NCBI RefSeq assembly: GCF_001553455.1
Contig: NZ_BBOX01000026.1
Coordinates: 1-64,000, forward strand
Direction of reading: 5' to 3'
DNA from: Streptomyces hygroscopicus subsp. hygroscopicus
Lineage (GTDB): Bacteria > Actinomycetota > Actinomycetes > Streptomycetales > Streptomycetaceae
DNA length: 64,000 nucleotides
Shown: piece by piece, positions 35,483 through 44,004 of the stretch
How positions within the stretch are numbered: the first letter of the stretch is position 1
Layout: every line of letters starts with the position of its first letter
The notes under the pieces: generated by a model
What the model was told of the DNA's origin: nothing
Seen by the model: the letters and a program-made list of their open reading frames with translations, nothing else
Databases searched by the model: none
Translations under genes and position numbers: made by a program

Positions 35483-35755
35483 GTGTCCTCTCCCATGACC
35501 GCGCCCGAGGGGATCATCAACCCTCCGATTGATGAGCTGCTCGAGGCCACCGACTCCAAGTACAGCCTGGTGATCTACGCGGCCAAGCGTGCGCGGCAGA
35601 TCAACGCGTACTACTCCCAGCTCGGCGAGGGCCTGCTCGAGTACGTCGGCCCCCTGGTGGACACCCACGTCCACGAGAAGCCCCTCTCGATCGCGCTCCG
35701 CGAGATCAACGCGGGCCTGCTGACCTCCGAGGCCATCGAGGGCCCGGCGCAGTAG
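35483..35755 (+). CDS. rpoZ: RNA polymerase omega subunit
   Basis: A 90-residue subunit that helps assemble RNA polymerase and in other bacteria forms part of a ppGpp site. Conserved [20 protein letters not shown] and [11 protein letters not shown] (the latter aids beta-prime binding), and REINAGLL near the end. GTG start. A second possible start ATG lies four codons on. Confidence 0.95.
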   Translation: MSSPMTAPEGIINPPIDELLEATDSKYSLVIYAAKRARQINAYYSQLGEGLLEYVGPLVDTHVHEKPLSIALREINAGLLTSEAIEGPAQ

Positions 35756-35769
35756 GTTCCGGATCGCCC

Positions 35770-35803
35770 ACCACCGGCCCGGCAGCGATGCCGGGCCCGT
35801 GGT
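35770..35803 (+). terminator. rpoZ terminator
   Basis: ACCACCGGCCCGGCA / TGCCGGGCCCGTGGT, 15-base arms with one mismatch and a GCGA tetraloop, 14 bases after rpoZ. Confidence 0.8.
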
Positions 35804-35906
35804 GTGTCATGGGATACGTGAGGTGACCGGGCGCACCGCGACCGGGCGTACCGTAACGGGGCGTACAACGTACGGCGTACGACGTACCGGTGGGGAGAGC
35901 CGAGCG

Positions 35907-37115
35907 ATGGACAAGCCCAAGGTGGTCCTGGGGGTCAGCGGCGGGATCGCCGCCTACAAGGCGTGCGAGCTGCTGCGCCGCCTCACCGAGTCGGGCCACG
36001 AGGTACGGGTCGTACCGACCGGCTCGGCGCTGCACTTCGTCGGCGAGGCGACCTGGTCGGCGCTGTCCGGACAGCCGGCGGCGACCGAGGTCTGGACTTC
36101 CGTCCACGAGGTGCCCCACGTCCGCATCGGCCAGTCCGCCGACCTGGTCGTGATCGCCCCCGCCACCGCGGACCTGCTCGCCAGGGCCGCCCACGGGCTG
36201 GCGGACGACCTGCTCACCAATACGCTGCTCACCGCGCGCTGTCCGGTCGTCTTCGCGCCCGCGATGCACACCGAGATGTGGGAGCACCCGGCCACCCAGG
36301 AGAACGTGGCGACCCTGCGCCGCCGCGGCTCGATCGTCATCGAGCCCGCCGTGGGGCGGCTCACCGGGGTGGACACCGGCAAGGGACGGCTGCCCGACCC
36401 CGGGGAGATCTTCGAGGTCTGCCGCCGGGTGCTGGCCCGCGGCGCCGAGGCGGTCACCCCCGATCTGGCCGGCCGCCATGTCGTGGTGAGCGCCGGGGGC
36501 ACCCGCGAGCCGCTGGACCCGGTGCGCTTCCTCGGCAACCGCTCCACCGGCCGGCAGGGGTACGCCCTGGCCCGTTCCGCCGTCGCCCGGGGCGCGCGGG
36601 TGACGCTCGTCTCGGCCAACAGCGAGCTGCCCGATCCGGCCGGTGCCGATGTGGTGCGCGTGGGCACCACGGCACAGCTGCGGGAGGCCGTGCTCAAGGC
36701 CGCCGCGGACGCCGACGCCGTGGTGATGGCCGCCGCCGTCGCCGACTTCCGTCCCGCGCGCTACGCCGAGGGCAAGATCAAGAAGCGTGACGGCCAGGAG
36801 CCGGAGCCGCTCTCCCTGGTACGGAATCCGGACATCCTCGCGGAGCTTTCCGCCGAGCGCGCCCGCCCCGGCCAGATCGTCGTCGGCTTCGCCGCCGAGA
36901 CCGACGACGTGCTCGCCAACGGCCGCGCCAAGCTCGCCCGCAAGGGCTGCGATCTCCTCGTGGTGAACGAGGTCGGGGAGCACAAGACCTTCGGCGCCGA
37001 GACCAACGAGGCCGTGGTGCTCGCCGACGACGGCACCGAGACTCCCGTGCCGTACGGCCCCAAGGGCGCCCTCGCCGACACCGTCTGGGATCTGGTGGCC
37101 CGCCGTCTGGGATGA
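35907..37115 (+). CDS. coaBC: Bifunctional phosphopantothenoylcysteine decarboxylase/synthase
   Basis: A 402-residue flavoprotein performing two steps of coenzyme A synthesis. The CoaC domain (1-180) has VVLGVSGGIAAYKA and an active-site motif reading PAMHTEMW where E. coli has PxMNxxMW; the flap reads LTGVDTGKGRL without the Cys seen in E. coli. The CoaB domain (185-400) has VSAGGTREPLDPVRFLGNRS and AAAVADFRP. ATG at 35907 with GGGGAGAG upstream. The 100 bases before it hold GTAC-rich imperfect repeats. Confidence 0.95.
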   Translation: MDKPKVVLGVSGGIAAYKACELLRRLTESGHEVRVVPTGSALHFVGEATWSALSGQPAATEVWTSVHEVPHVRIGQSADLVVIAPATADLLARAAHGLADDLLTNTLLTARCPVVFAPAMHTEMWEHPATQENVATLRRRGSIVIEPAVGRLTGVDTGKGRLPDPGEIFEVCRRVLARGAEAVTPDLAGRHVVVSAGGTREPLDPVRFLGNRSTGRQGYALARSAVARGARVTLVSANSELPDPAGADVVRVGTTAQLREAVLKAAADADAVVMAAAVADFRPARYAEGKIKKRDGQEPEPLSLVRNPDILAELSAERARPGQIVVGFAAETDDVLANGRAKLARKGCDLLVVNEVGEHKTFGAETNEAVVLADDGTETPVPYGPKGALADTVWDLVARRLG

Positions 37116-37416
37116 GCCCGCACCCGTGCCCCGCCGGACCGCGGGCGGCGGCCCGGCGGGTCCGGCGGCGGGGGGCCGGGGGCGAGCCCGCGGGAGCGGC
37201 CGATCGGGCTCATGACACGTGACCGATCCGGCGGCGTGGCTGTTTTTCCGCTCGGGTCAAGGTATGTTTCCCGGACACGGCCTGCCCGTTCTGTGGGACG
37301 GGGATGATTGACCGGTGGACGTGCCGGATAAACTGGCCCAGGAGCCGCACCGGGCGCAGCCCCCGAGCGGTTCCGACCATGATCAGCCAGCAGCCGCTGC
37401 AACCCCAGGGAGCGAT

Positions 37417-38640
37417 GTGTCCCGCCGCCTGTTCACCTCGGAATCCGTGACCGAGGGTCACCCCGACAAGATCGCCGACCAGATCAGCGACACCATCCTC
37501 GACGCCCTCCTCAAGGAGGACCCGACCTCCCGGGTCGCCGTCGAGACCTTGATCACCACCGGCCTGGTGCACGTGGCCGGGGAGGTGACCACCAAGGCGT
37601 ACGCCCCGATCGCGGCGCTCGTCCGGAACAAGATCCTCGAGATCGGCTACGACTCGTCGAAGAAGGGCTTCGACGGCGCTTCCTGTGGTGTCTCGGTGTC
37701 CATCGGCGCACAGTCCCCGGACATCGCCCAGGGTGTGGACTCCGCCTACGAGCTGCGGGTCCAGGGCGCCGCCGAAGGGGAACAGGGCGACGAGCTGGAC
37801 AAGCAGGGCGCCGGCGACCAGGGCCTGATGTTCGGGTACGCGTGCGACGAGACCCCCGAGCTGATGCCGCTGCCGATCAACCTGGCGCACCGGCTCTCCC
37901 GCCGTCTGTCCGACGTCCGCAAGAACGGGACCATCCCCTACCTGCGCCCGGACGGCAAGACCCAGGTCACCATCGAGTACGACGGCCACAAGGCGGTCCG
38001 GCTGGACACCGTCGTGGTCTCCTCCCAGCACGCCTCCGACATCGACCTGGACTCGCTGCTGGCCCCCGACATCCGGGAGTTCGTGGTCGAGCACGTGCTG
38101 AACGAGCTCGTCGAGGACGGCATCAAGCTGGAGACCGAGGGCTACCGCCTGCTGGTCAACCCCACCGGGCGCTTCGAGATCGGCGGCCCGATGGGCGACG
38201 CCGGCCTCACCGGCCGCAAGATCATCATCGACACCTACGGCGGCATGTCCCGCCACGGCGGCGGTGCCTTCTCCGGCAAGGACCCCTCCAAGGTCGACCG
38301 CTCCGCCGCCTACGCCATGCGCTGGGTCGCCAAGAACGTGGTGGCCGCCGGCCTCGCCCAGCGCTGCGAGGTACAGGTCGCGTACGCCATCGGCAAGGCC
38401 GAGCCGGTCGGCCTCTTCGTCGAGACCTTCGGCACCGCCGCGGTCGACGCCGAGAAGATCGAGAAGGCCATCTCCGAGGTCTTCGACCTCCGCCCGGCCG
38501 CGATCATCCGCGACCTCGACCTGCTGCGCCCGATCTACGCCCAGACCGCGGCCTACGGCCACTTCGGCCGCGAGCTCCCCGACTTCACCTGGGAGCGCAC
38601 CGACCGCGTCGACGCCCTCCGCGCGGCGGCGGGCCTGTAA
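37417..38640 (+). CDS. metK: S-adenosylmethionine synthetase
   Basis: A 407-residue enzyme making SAM from methionine and ATP. Motifs: [20 protein letters not shown] (N-terminus, metal and ATP contacts), [14 protein letters not shown], the P-loop-like [18 protein letters not shown], and [14 protein letters not shown] chose the GTG at 37417 with AGGGAG upstream; an upstream in-frame start would add 34 low-complexity residues. The roughly 300-base leader shows no structure that I can match to a SAM riboswitch. Confidence 0.97.
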   Translation: MSRRLFTSESVTEGHPDKIADQISDTILDALLKEDPTSRVAVETLITTGLVHVAGEVTTKAYAPIAALVRNKILEIGYDSSKKGFDGASCGVSVSIGAQSPDIAQGVDSAYELRVQGAAEGEQGDELDKQGAGDQGLMFGYACDETPELMPLPINLAHRLSRRLSDVRKNGTIPYLRPDGKTQVTIEYDGHKAVRLDTVVVSSQHASDIDLDSLLAPDIREFVVEHVLNELVEDGIKLETEGYRLLVNPTGRFEIGGPMGDAGLTGRKIIIDTYGGMSRHGGGAFSGKDPSKVDRSAAYAMRWVAKNVVAAGLAQRCEVQVAYAIGKAEPVGLFVETFGTAAVDAEKIEKAISEVFDLRPAAIIRDLDLLRPIYAQTAAYGHFGRELPDFTWERTDRVDALRAAAGL

Positions 38641-38667
38641 GGCCCGGCCGGATACCACGACACCTCG

Positions 38668-38708
38668 GCGAAGGCCCGCCACGTCCCTGCGGCGTGGTGG
38701 GCCTTCGC
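38668..38708. terminator. Bidirectional terminator between metK and the TIR operon
   Basis: A 16-base stem GCGAAGGCCCGCCACG / CGTGGTGGGCCTTCGC with a 9-base loop (one G-T pair) lies between the convergent ends of metK and the membrane-protein gene. Confidence 0.85.
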
Positions 38709-38713
38709 CCGCG

Positions 38714-39826
38714 TCAAGCCGTCTCGCCGACAGAGCCGAAAGTGCCAGGGCCCAGGTCCGGCTCGGGTGGAGGTGGAGGTTCGTCGAAGCGCTGTCTGAC
38801 CTCCTCCGCGATGTCCGCAAAGCCTTGGGCGCGCAACGCGTCAGCGATCCGTCGCCCGAGCATCGCTCGGCCATCGGAGTCCTCATCCAGCCGCAGCAGG
38901 TCCATCGCCCGTTCGAATAGATCCGCCACACTTGCTTCCTCGAACCCACGTGTGGTGTGGAAGGAGCCGTCGTAGAACAGGTCGTCGGGCGCGGGGCGGC
39001 TCTCGCCCCATGCCGGTTCTCGCTCTGGTGGGAGATCGCTCACCAGATGCCGGAATCGCTCGGGGATCTCCGTGTTGTTCGCCGCTGACGACAGCTGCGC
39101 CAGCGGGCCGATGAGATTGACGGCCTTCTCGATGTGGTCGTCGTTCTTCGCCATCCACCACACGACGGCGCTTCCAGGGTCCTTGAACACGTCCTCGCCG
39201 AGGTACGCGCGCTTATTGCGCTCGTAATTGCGTTCGTGCTCCCAGACCTCTTCGTCCTTCCGCACGGTGGAAAGCTTGCGCAGGCGCTCCATATCAGCCT
39301 CGGTGAGCCTGAGCGTGACGTCCTCGGCCAGCGCCTTCACTCTCCCGGTGGAGTCCGCCGCCATAGTGCCCAGCGCTCCATTGAGCTGGTGCTGGGCGAG
39401 CGAGCTCCGGTGCGGGGGCTGCGTCGCGGTGATGCGCCGAGCCCGATCGAGTACCGCGTCGACGGCGAGCGCACCCGGGTTGACGTATGGAGCATCGGCT
39501 GAGGAGTGGCCGGGGCACCAGCGGATCGTGGCGGAGAACAGGAAGTCGTAGTCGGGCACGGCGCTGGGCAGAGCCACCTCGCTCACCACGCACTCCCAAC
39601 GCTCCGGCTCAGGAACGGGCAGATCGGGCTCCAGCGTGCGGTCCGGGGGAATCGGTCCATGGGACGGGCCCACCGCTCTGGCGGTCAGCGCTGAGCCGGT
39701 CAGGAGTAGCACGGCGATGACGGTCCAGACCCATAGGGGCCAGTTCATCAGCAGGCCGACGATGGCCAGGATCAAGCCGCAGATCACGGTGAGGAAACCT
39801 GTCATCGTCTTGTGACCGGAACTCAT
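38714..39826 (-). CDS. Two-TM membrane protein of the TIR operon, unknown function
   Basis: A 370-residue protein I do not recognise. Two adjacent TM helices at about residues 10-48 (FLTVICGLILAIVGLL and VWTVIAVLLLTGSAL) anchor it. The rest is a soluble charged domain with a helical middle (LTEADMERLRKLS, VWEHERNYERNKRAYL) and a C-terminal region with PDDLFYDGSFHTTRGFEEA. The ATG has GAGGAG eight bases upstream and overlaps the NTPase stop by four bases, so it is the last gene of the four-gene operon. In such systems a membrane partner could be an effector or anchor; that is inference only. Confidence 0.75.
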   Translation of the reverse strand: MSSGHKTMTGFLTVICGLILAIVGLLMNWPLWVWTVIAVLLLTGSALTARAVGPSHGPIPPDRTLEPDLPVPEPERWECVVSEVALPSAVPDYDFLFSATIRWCPGHSSADAPYVNPGALAVDAVLDRARRITATQPPHRSSLAQHQLNGALGTMAADSTGRVKALAEDVTLRLTEADMERLRKLSTVRKDEEVWEHERNYERNKRAYLGEDVFKDPGSAVVWWMAKNDDHIEKAVNLIGPLAQLSSAANNTEIPERFRHLVSDLPPEREPAWGESRPAPDDLFYDGSFHTTRGFEEASVADLFERAMDLLRLDEDSDGRAMLGRRIADALRAQGFADIAEEVRQRFDEPPPPPEPDLGPGTFGSVGETA

Positions 39827-41763
39827 GGCACAGTCTCCTCGGTCTGGATGCCCTGGGCGGCATCGATCTTCTGTACGAAGCGGTGGGCGAGAGGTTGGCG
39901 CGCGGCCCAATCGGTGGACGAGGCCGAGGCCCAATTCCGCGAGATGACATAGAGCCGGTTGAAAGCGTCCGTGCGTTGTTCGCAGGCGCCGACCAGTACA
40001 TCCAGCAGCGCCTCGCGGTGCGTGGCCGCCGCTCCGGCTGCGTCCAACCAGGCTTCGACGGGCTCTCGCCACGTCTCACGTGGGCGTGCTCGCATCAAGG
40101 CTGCCCAGCCCCTGGTGAGTACGTGTCGTACTGCCAGGGTCACGTACAGTGCGCGAGTGCGGGAGGCGGTGTCGGCCAGAGCCAGGAAGATATCGGCGTC
40201 GGCGGAGTAGCGCTCGATGTCGATGCGTTCCAGCAGCAGACGGAAGAGCCGACTGTCGCTCCGTGCGAGCGTGAGCAACTCGTCCTGGGCCCGGTCCTTG
40301 CCGGTTCCGTTCTTCCGGCGAGCCAGGTGGTGCAGTCGCACCAGCGCCTGATCGGGGTGACGGACGGCCATCACCTTGGAGCAGACAGTGATGAGGGCGT
40401 GCCTTCGCCATCTGGGCAGATCGGCGACGAGGGAGGAAAAGTAGATCTTACGGCGGAAGACATGGCCGAACCGGTCGTGCCGGAGCCCTTCGGCCAGTGC
40501 CTGAGTCGCGTCCGCCAGTACATCCCCCGTGGAGTCCGCTCCGGTCCACTGCTCGGCCAGCCACCAAAGGTCTTCCGGACGGCCGGTCCGCAAAACTTGC
40601 TCTGCGAACCGTCCGATCAGCGCGGTGCGGGTGCTCTGGTCGAGCCAGTGCACGCAGTCCCGTACCCAGCGGCGGAACTCGTTCCGTAAGTCTGGGAAGT
40701 ATGTCCAGAAGTGGGCGCGGACTGCCGAGTCGTAAGCCCAGGTTTCGAAGCGAACCCGCCCGTCCGGGCCGGTGGTGGCTCCAATCTCCGTGAACTGCCG
40801 AGCCAGATCGGTGCGATTCAGTCGGGGGCTCTCGTGATCCGGGTGACCCACCACGGTGAGCAGAGAGGTCGCGCCCCGGAAGACGGTGTCGGGCGTGGAT
40901 TTGTGGAACATGGCCAGGGACAGGAGCAGGGCCCGCTGACGCCCATCCCCCAGAGATGCGACGCGCGCCGCGACTTCGCTGCCCCGGTCGGTCAGTGCGG
41001 CGAGGGCCTTCTGGGCCCATTGGGCAAAGGAGTCGGTGGGCTCTCCGTCCTCCTTGGCGCGCCGTATGAGGTCGGCCAGTCTCGCCAGCTCCCCTGCTCC
41101 CGCTGCCGCCGTGTACCGAGCCAGCTCGGGCGACGCCAGTTCGGTGAGGGCAGGGCGGATACCGCCGACTCGCAGATGGCGCATGAGCAGATCATTTGCG
41201 TCCGGCTGTTCGACTTCGGCGGTGAACGGCAGGAATTCGGCTCCTCGGGTCTGATCGATCTGCTGGGGCAGCACGATCACGAGTCGGCATCCGCGCTGTT
41301 GCACCTTGGACCGGAGCCCGGAGAGCTCGTTCTGTAGCGTGCTGTAGCGGATTCCATCCATCTCGGAGAGGTCCAGCAGCATGCTCTCGCCTTCGCGGAC
41401 GGCATGACCGGCCAGGAAGGGTGCTTCGTCCTCGACGTCGAGTTCGTGAATTCCGCCGGAGTCGTCAGACAGCTGGTGCAGCAGCATGAGCGCCGCCGTC
41501 CGCCGCCCGCTGCCCGGCGGGCCGGAGAGCAGGACGCTGCCGTGCTGGAGCAGAAGGCCGCGAGCCTGTGCGAAGCCCTTCGGGGCGACGAAGCGGAGGG
41601 AGAGGCTGTCGAGCTGGTCCTGGGCGATGGTGTGAGGGTCCTTGCCCCGGGCCCCGACCCGTGCCGACGCGGCGCTGATGTAATAGATGTACTGGTTGCC
41701 GTCGCCCGTATGCGTGGTCCCATGAGCCTCATGGACGTAGGTGCTGGTGGCCTCATGCATCAC
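39823..41763 (-). CDS. P-loop NTPase with N-terminal amyloid-like tag (TIR partner)
   Basis: A 646-residue protein. Residues 14-26 (HGTTHTGDGNQYI) form a short Gly/His motif matching one in the neighbouring TIR protein. A P-loop follows at about 81-88 (GPPGSGRR), where the usual Lys-Thr is Arg-Arg, so ATP hydrolysis may be impaired. A Walker B-like MLLDLSEMD is near residue 128. The remainder (200-640) is helical, like the superstructure-forming sensor parts of STAND/AAA proteins, with no recognisable repeat. It overlaps the TIR gene and the membrane gene by four bases each. I infer a sensor or scaffold that recruits the TIR protein. Confidence 0.7.
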   Translation of the reverse strand: MMHEATSTYVHEAHGTTHTGDGNQYIYYISAASARVGARGKDPHTIAQDQLDSLSLRFVAPKGFAQARGLLLQHGSVLLSGPPGSGRRTAALMLLHQLSDDSGGIHELDVEDEAPFLAGHAVREGESMLLDLSEMDGIRYSTLQNELSGLRSKVQQRGCRLVIVLPQQIDQTRGAEFLPFTAEVEQPDANDLLMRHLRVGGIRPALTELASPELARYTAAAGAGELARLADLIRRAKEDGEPTDSFAQWAQKALAALTDRGSEVAARVASLGDGRQRALLLSLAMFHKSTPDTVFRGATSLLTVVGHPDHESPRLNRTDLARQFTEIGATTGPDGRVRFETWAYDSAVRAHFWTYFPDLRNEFRRWVRDCVHWLDQSTRTALIGRFAEQVLRTGRPEDLWWLAEQWTGADSTGDVLADATQALAEGLRHDRFGHVFRRKIYFSSLVADLPRWRRHALITVCSKVMAVRHPDQALVRLHHLARRKNGTGKDRAQDELLTLARSDSRLFRLLLERIDIERYSADADIFLALADTASRTRALYVTLAVRHVLTRGWAALMRARPRETWREPVEAWLDAAGAAATHREALLDVLVGACEQRTDAFNRLYVISRNWASASSTDWAARQPLAHRFVQKIDAAQGIQTEETVP

Positions 41764-42497
41764 TGGTCGTCCCCGCGGCGGCGGGCGGTCCCGAACTGGA
41801 CGCTGCCATGGTTGTCCCCGGCGACGTAGTTGGTGTTCTCGCCGTGAAACTGTGGCTTGTTGATCTGCTGGTGTCCGCTTCCGGTGTGAAGCGGACCGTA
41901 GGACTCCTGGACGAACGTTCCGAGCGTCCCGTGGACCGTTCCGACGCCGCCGTGCTGATCGTGATGGTTCGTACCGGTCTCATGCGCGAGGTCTGGGGCG
42001 GCCGCCTGCTTGTCGAGGTCGGCCAGCCTCGGTACTTGTTTGACAAGACGGTCGGCCAGCCGGTTGATATCGGCCTCCGGGCTGCGTAGCGAAAACCGCT
42101 CGTACTGGCACTCGGCGAGCTTGCCGAGCGACTTCGGCAGCCGTCGTGGATCCAACTGCTCGACTCCTCGTCCGAGGAGGACAGGGACGACGAGCACCCC
42201 ATGGGCGAACGCCTCCTCGATTTCCCGGCGCACCCAGTCGTCCGGATTGGTCAGTGCCCGGCGTCCTGCGCGCTTGCGGTCCGGAGCGTCCAGCCACTGC
42301 TCTCCGATGAGCGCGAGCAGGACACTGCTCCTCCGGACGCCGCTCAGCATGGTGTCGATGTAGTTGGCGCCGGGATCGATGGACTTGGTGGCGCGGAACA
42401 CACTCTCGGTCCCAAACCGTGCCGAGAGCTTTTCGTCAAAGATGAAGGCGGCTTCTTTTCCGTCCTTGGTGCGGTAGTTGATGAACACTTCTTCCAC
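41760..42497 (-). CDS. TIR-domain protein with C-terminal Gly/His-rich tag
   Basis: A 245-residue protein. Residues 1-150 form a TIR domain: first strand EEVFINYRTKDG, box-2-like FRATKSIDPGANY, and the putative NADase Glu92 in WVRREIEEAF followed by VLVVPVLL. Bacterial TIR domains commonly hydrolyse NAD or make cyclic ADP-ribose signals. Residues 175-240 are a flexible Gly/His/Asn-rich tail with three short repeats, including GPLHTGSGHQQIN (201-213) and GDNHGSVQFG (227-236), the latter resembling a RHIM-type (V/I)QxG core. The first is the motif also found in the NTPase. It starts 16 bases after the regulator gene. Confidence 0.82.
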   Translation of the reverse strand: MEEVFINYRTKDGKEAAFIFDEKLSARFGTESVFRATKSIDPGANYIDTMLSGVRRSSVLLALIGEQWLDAPDRKRAGRRALTNPDDWVRREIEEAFAHGVLVVPVLLGRGVEQLDPRRLPKSLGKLAECQYERFSLRSPEADINRLADRLVKQVPRLADLDKQAAAPDLAHETGTNHHDQHGGVGTVHGTLGTFVQESYGPLHTGSGHQQINKPQFHGENTNYVAGDNHGSVQFGTARRRGDDQ

Positions 42498-42512
42498 GGT
42501 GCTGGGTCCTTC

Positions 42513-43802
42513 CTAGGCAGCTGTGGTGGTCAGAACAGCGGACAGATCCGGGCTGAGCGCGCGCACGGAGGCGTTACGCGGATGGCGTCCCAGCACCCTG
42601 GCGAGCCGACGCAGATCGGCTCCGATCGTGGCGGAATGGACGAGCCCGACCGAGCCGAGGAGACCGCGTGTCAGCTCGCAGGCGTGGTCGACTTCCCCCG
42701 CCGCCGCATGCGCCAGAGCGAGGCGGATGCCGTACCGGGACCGGGCGCGCAGGGCGTGTTCCGGGAGCTTGACCGTCTCCTTGCCCAGGGTCTCGGCTGC
42801 TTGCTGGGGGCGTCCCAGCTCGTACAGGCACCAGCCGGTGAACATGGACACGACGTCGGTCAGCTGTGAGGTGCCGATCACCGGCGCTTCCTGCTCCCTG
42901 GCGTCGATGGCCAGCAGCTCACGGGCCAGGTCCAGACTGCGCATGCAGGCCGTGTAGTCGCCGGCGACGGCATGGCTCTGAGCCAGCTTCTGGGCGGCGA
43001 GGCCCTGGACACGGGGTGGTGCGTTGCTGTCCCGCGCGGCCTCGGCCAGCGCGATGGCCCTGGCCACGTCACCGCTGAAAAGGCTGATCAGGGCCTGGCG
43101 GACAAGGCCGTACGTGGCGAGACCTTGGTCCTCGCACGCCGTCGCCAGCGCCACCGCCCGGTCCGTCCACCACAGCGCGGCTCCGTCGTTCCCGGACTCC
43201 TGCGCCATCCAGCCGGTGTACTCGGCATACCGGGACGCGAGAGTCAGCAACTCGTGTCGTGCGCGAGGCCCCGAGCGAGACGCCAACTGCTCCAAGGAGT
43301 GGGTCTGCGCAATGAGCGGCGGTAGCACCGCGCCCGGCCCCGCGGCCTGGCCGAGCTGCCGGAACTGGATGAATAACGCTCTAGACGCGTCGACCAGGCT
43401 CATGCCGCCGGCTTCGGCCGATAGACGAATGCCATCGACTCCCATCGCTAGGAAGGAGGACGCCCCCGCCGCGATGACCTGGCGGCGGTCCATCCGCCGG
43501 AAGGAGCTCGATCCGTTTTTACTTAGGCGCATCAACCACACCTCACCGTCCTGGCTGGTTTTTGGTACGGCGCGGGCCATCGGAGTCTGGTTGGGCACCA
43601 GGTCCGCCAGCGCGCCTCCGGCCTTCAATTGCGTGTCGCAGAGCCTGGCCAGCTCCGGTGTGGGGCGTTTGAGTCCACGCTCCACCTTGCTCAGCTGGCC
43701 CTTGCTGTAGTGCACCAACTTGCTCAGCCGCTCCAGCGACAGCTCCGCCGCGAGACGTCGCCTGCGTAGCTCTCGCCCGAACTCGTGAGACTGCTCCAGC
43801 AC
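42513..43802 (-). CDS. XRE-family regulator with TPR-like sensor domain
   Basis: A 429-residue protein. The XRE HTH is at residues 7-62 (FGRELRRRRLAAELSLERLS, QLSKVERGLKRPTPELARL). A linker with RRQVIAAGASSFLAMG follows, then about 280 residues of TPR-like helical repeats (ALASRYAEYTGWMAQESG-like segments, LVRQALISLFSGDVARAIAL). This plan is common in Streptomyces regulators that sense small molecules or peptides. The GTG at 43802 has GGAGG five bases upstream. It is the first gene of the TIR operon and diverges from priA, so it probably controls the operon. Its ligand is unknown. Confidence 0.8.
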   Translation of the reverse strand: MLEQSHEFGRELRRRRLAAELSLERLSKLVHYSKGQLSKVERGLKRPTPELARLCDTQLKAGGALADLVPNQTPMARAVPKTSQDGEVWLMRLSKNGSSSFRRMDRRQVIAAGASSFLAMGVDGIRLSAEAGGMSLVDASRALFIQFRQLGQAAGPGAVLPPLIAQTHSLEQLASRSGPRARHELLTLASRYAEYTGWMAQESGNDGAALWWTDRAVALATACEDQGLATYGLVRQALISLFSGDVARAIALAEAARDSNAPPRVQGLAAQKLAQSHAVAGDYTACMRSLDLARELLAIDAREQEAPVIGTSQLTDVVSMFTGWCLYELGRPQQAAETLGKETVKLPEHALRARSRYGIRLALAHAAAGEVDHACELTRGLLGSVGLVHSATIGADLRRLARVLGRHPRNASVRALSPDLSAVLTTTAA

Positions 43803-44004
43803 ATCGACCTCCGTGACCGTCCGCCGGAGCAGCCAGCGGCCGCCGCGTGTCAGGTTGCGGCCAGGCAGCACCGCGGAACAAGGCGAAATGGGGGGTTTCC
43901 CGTTTCCTCTTAGCAGGCAAGTGCAATCGGCTCGGCCTGTCGAGATGGCCGAGCGGCAGCACTACGCCGCGTCCCTGTCGGCGGCTTCTGATAGGACTGA
44001 AGCT

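Noticed and set aside
37116-37416. Possible SAM riboswitch in the metK leader
   Set aside because: I could not lay out any SAM-I, SAM-II or SAM-IV consensus core in the leader; only short GC-rich inverted repeats are present.
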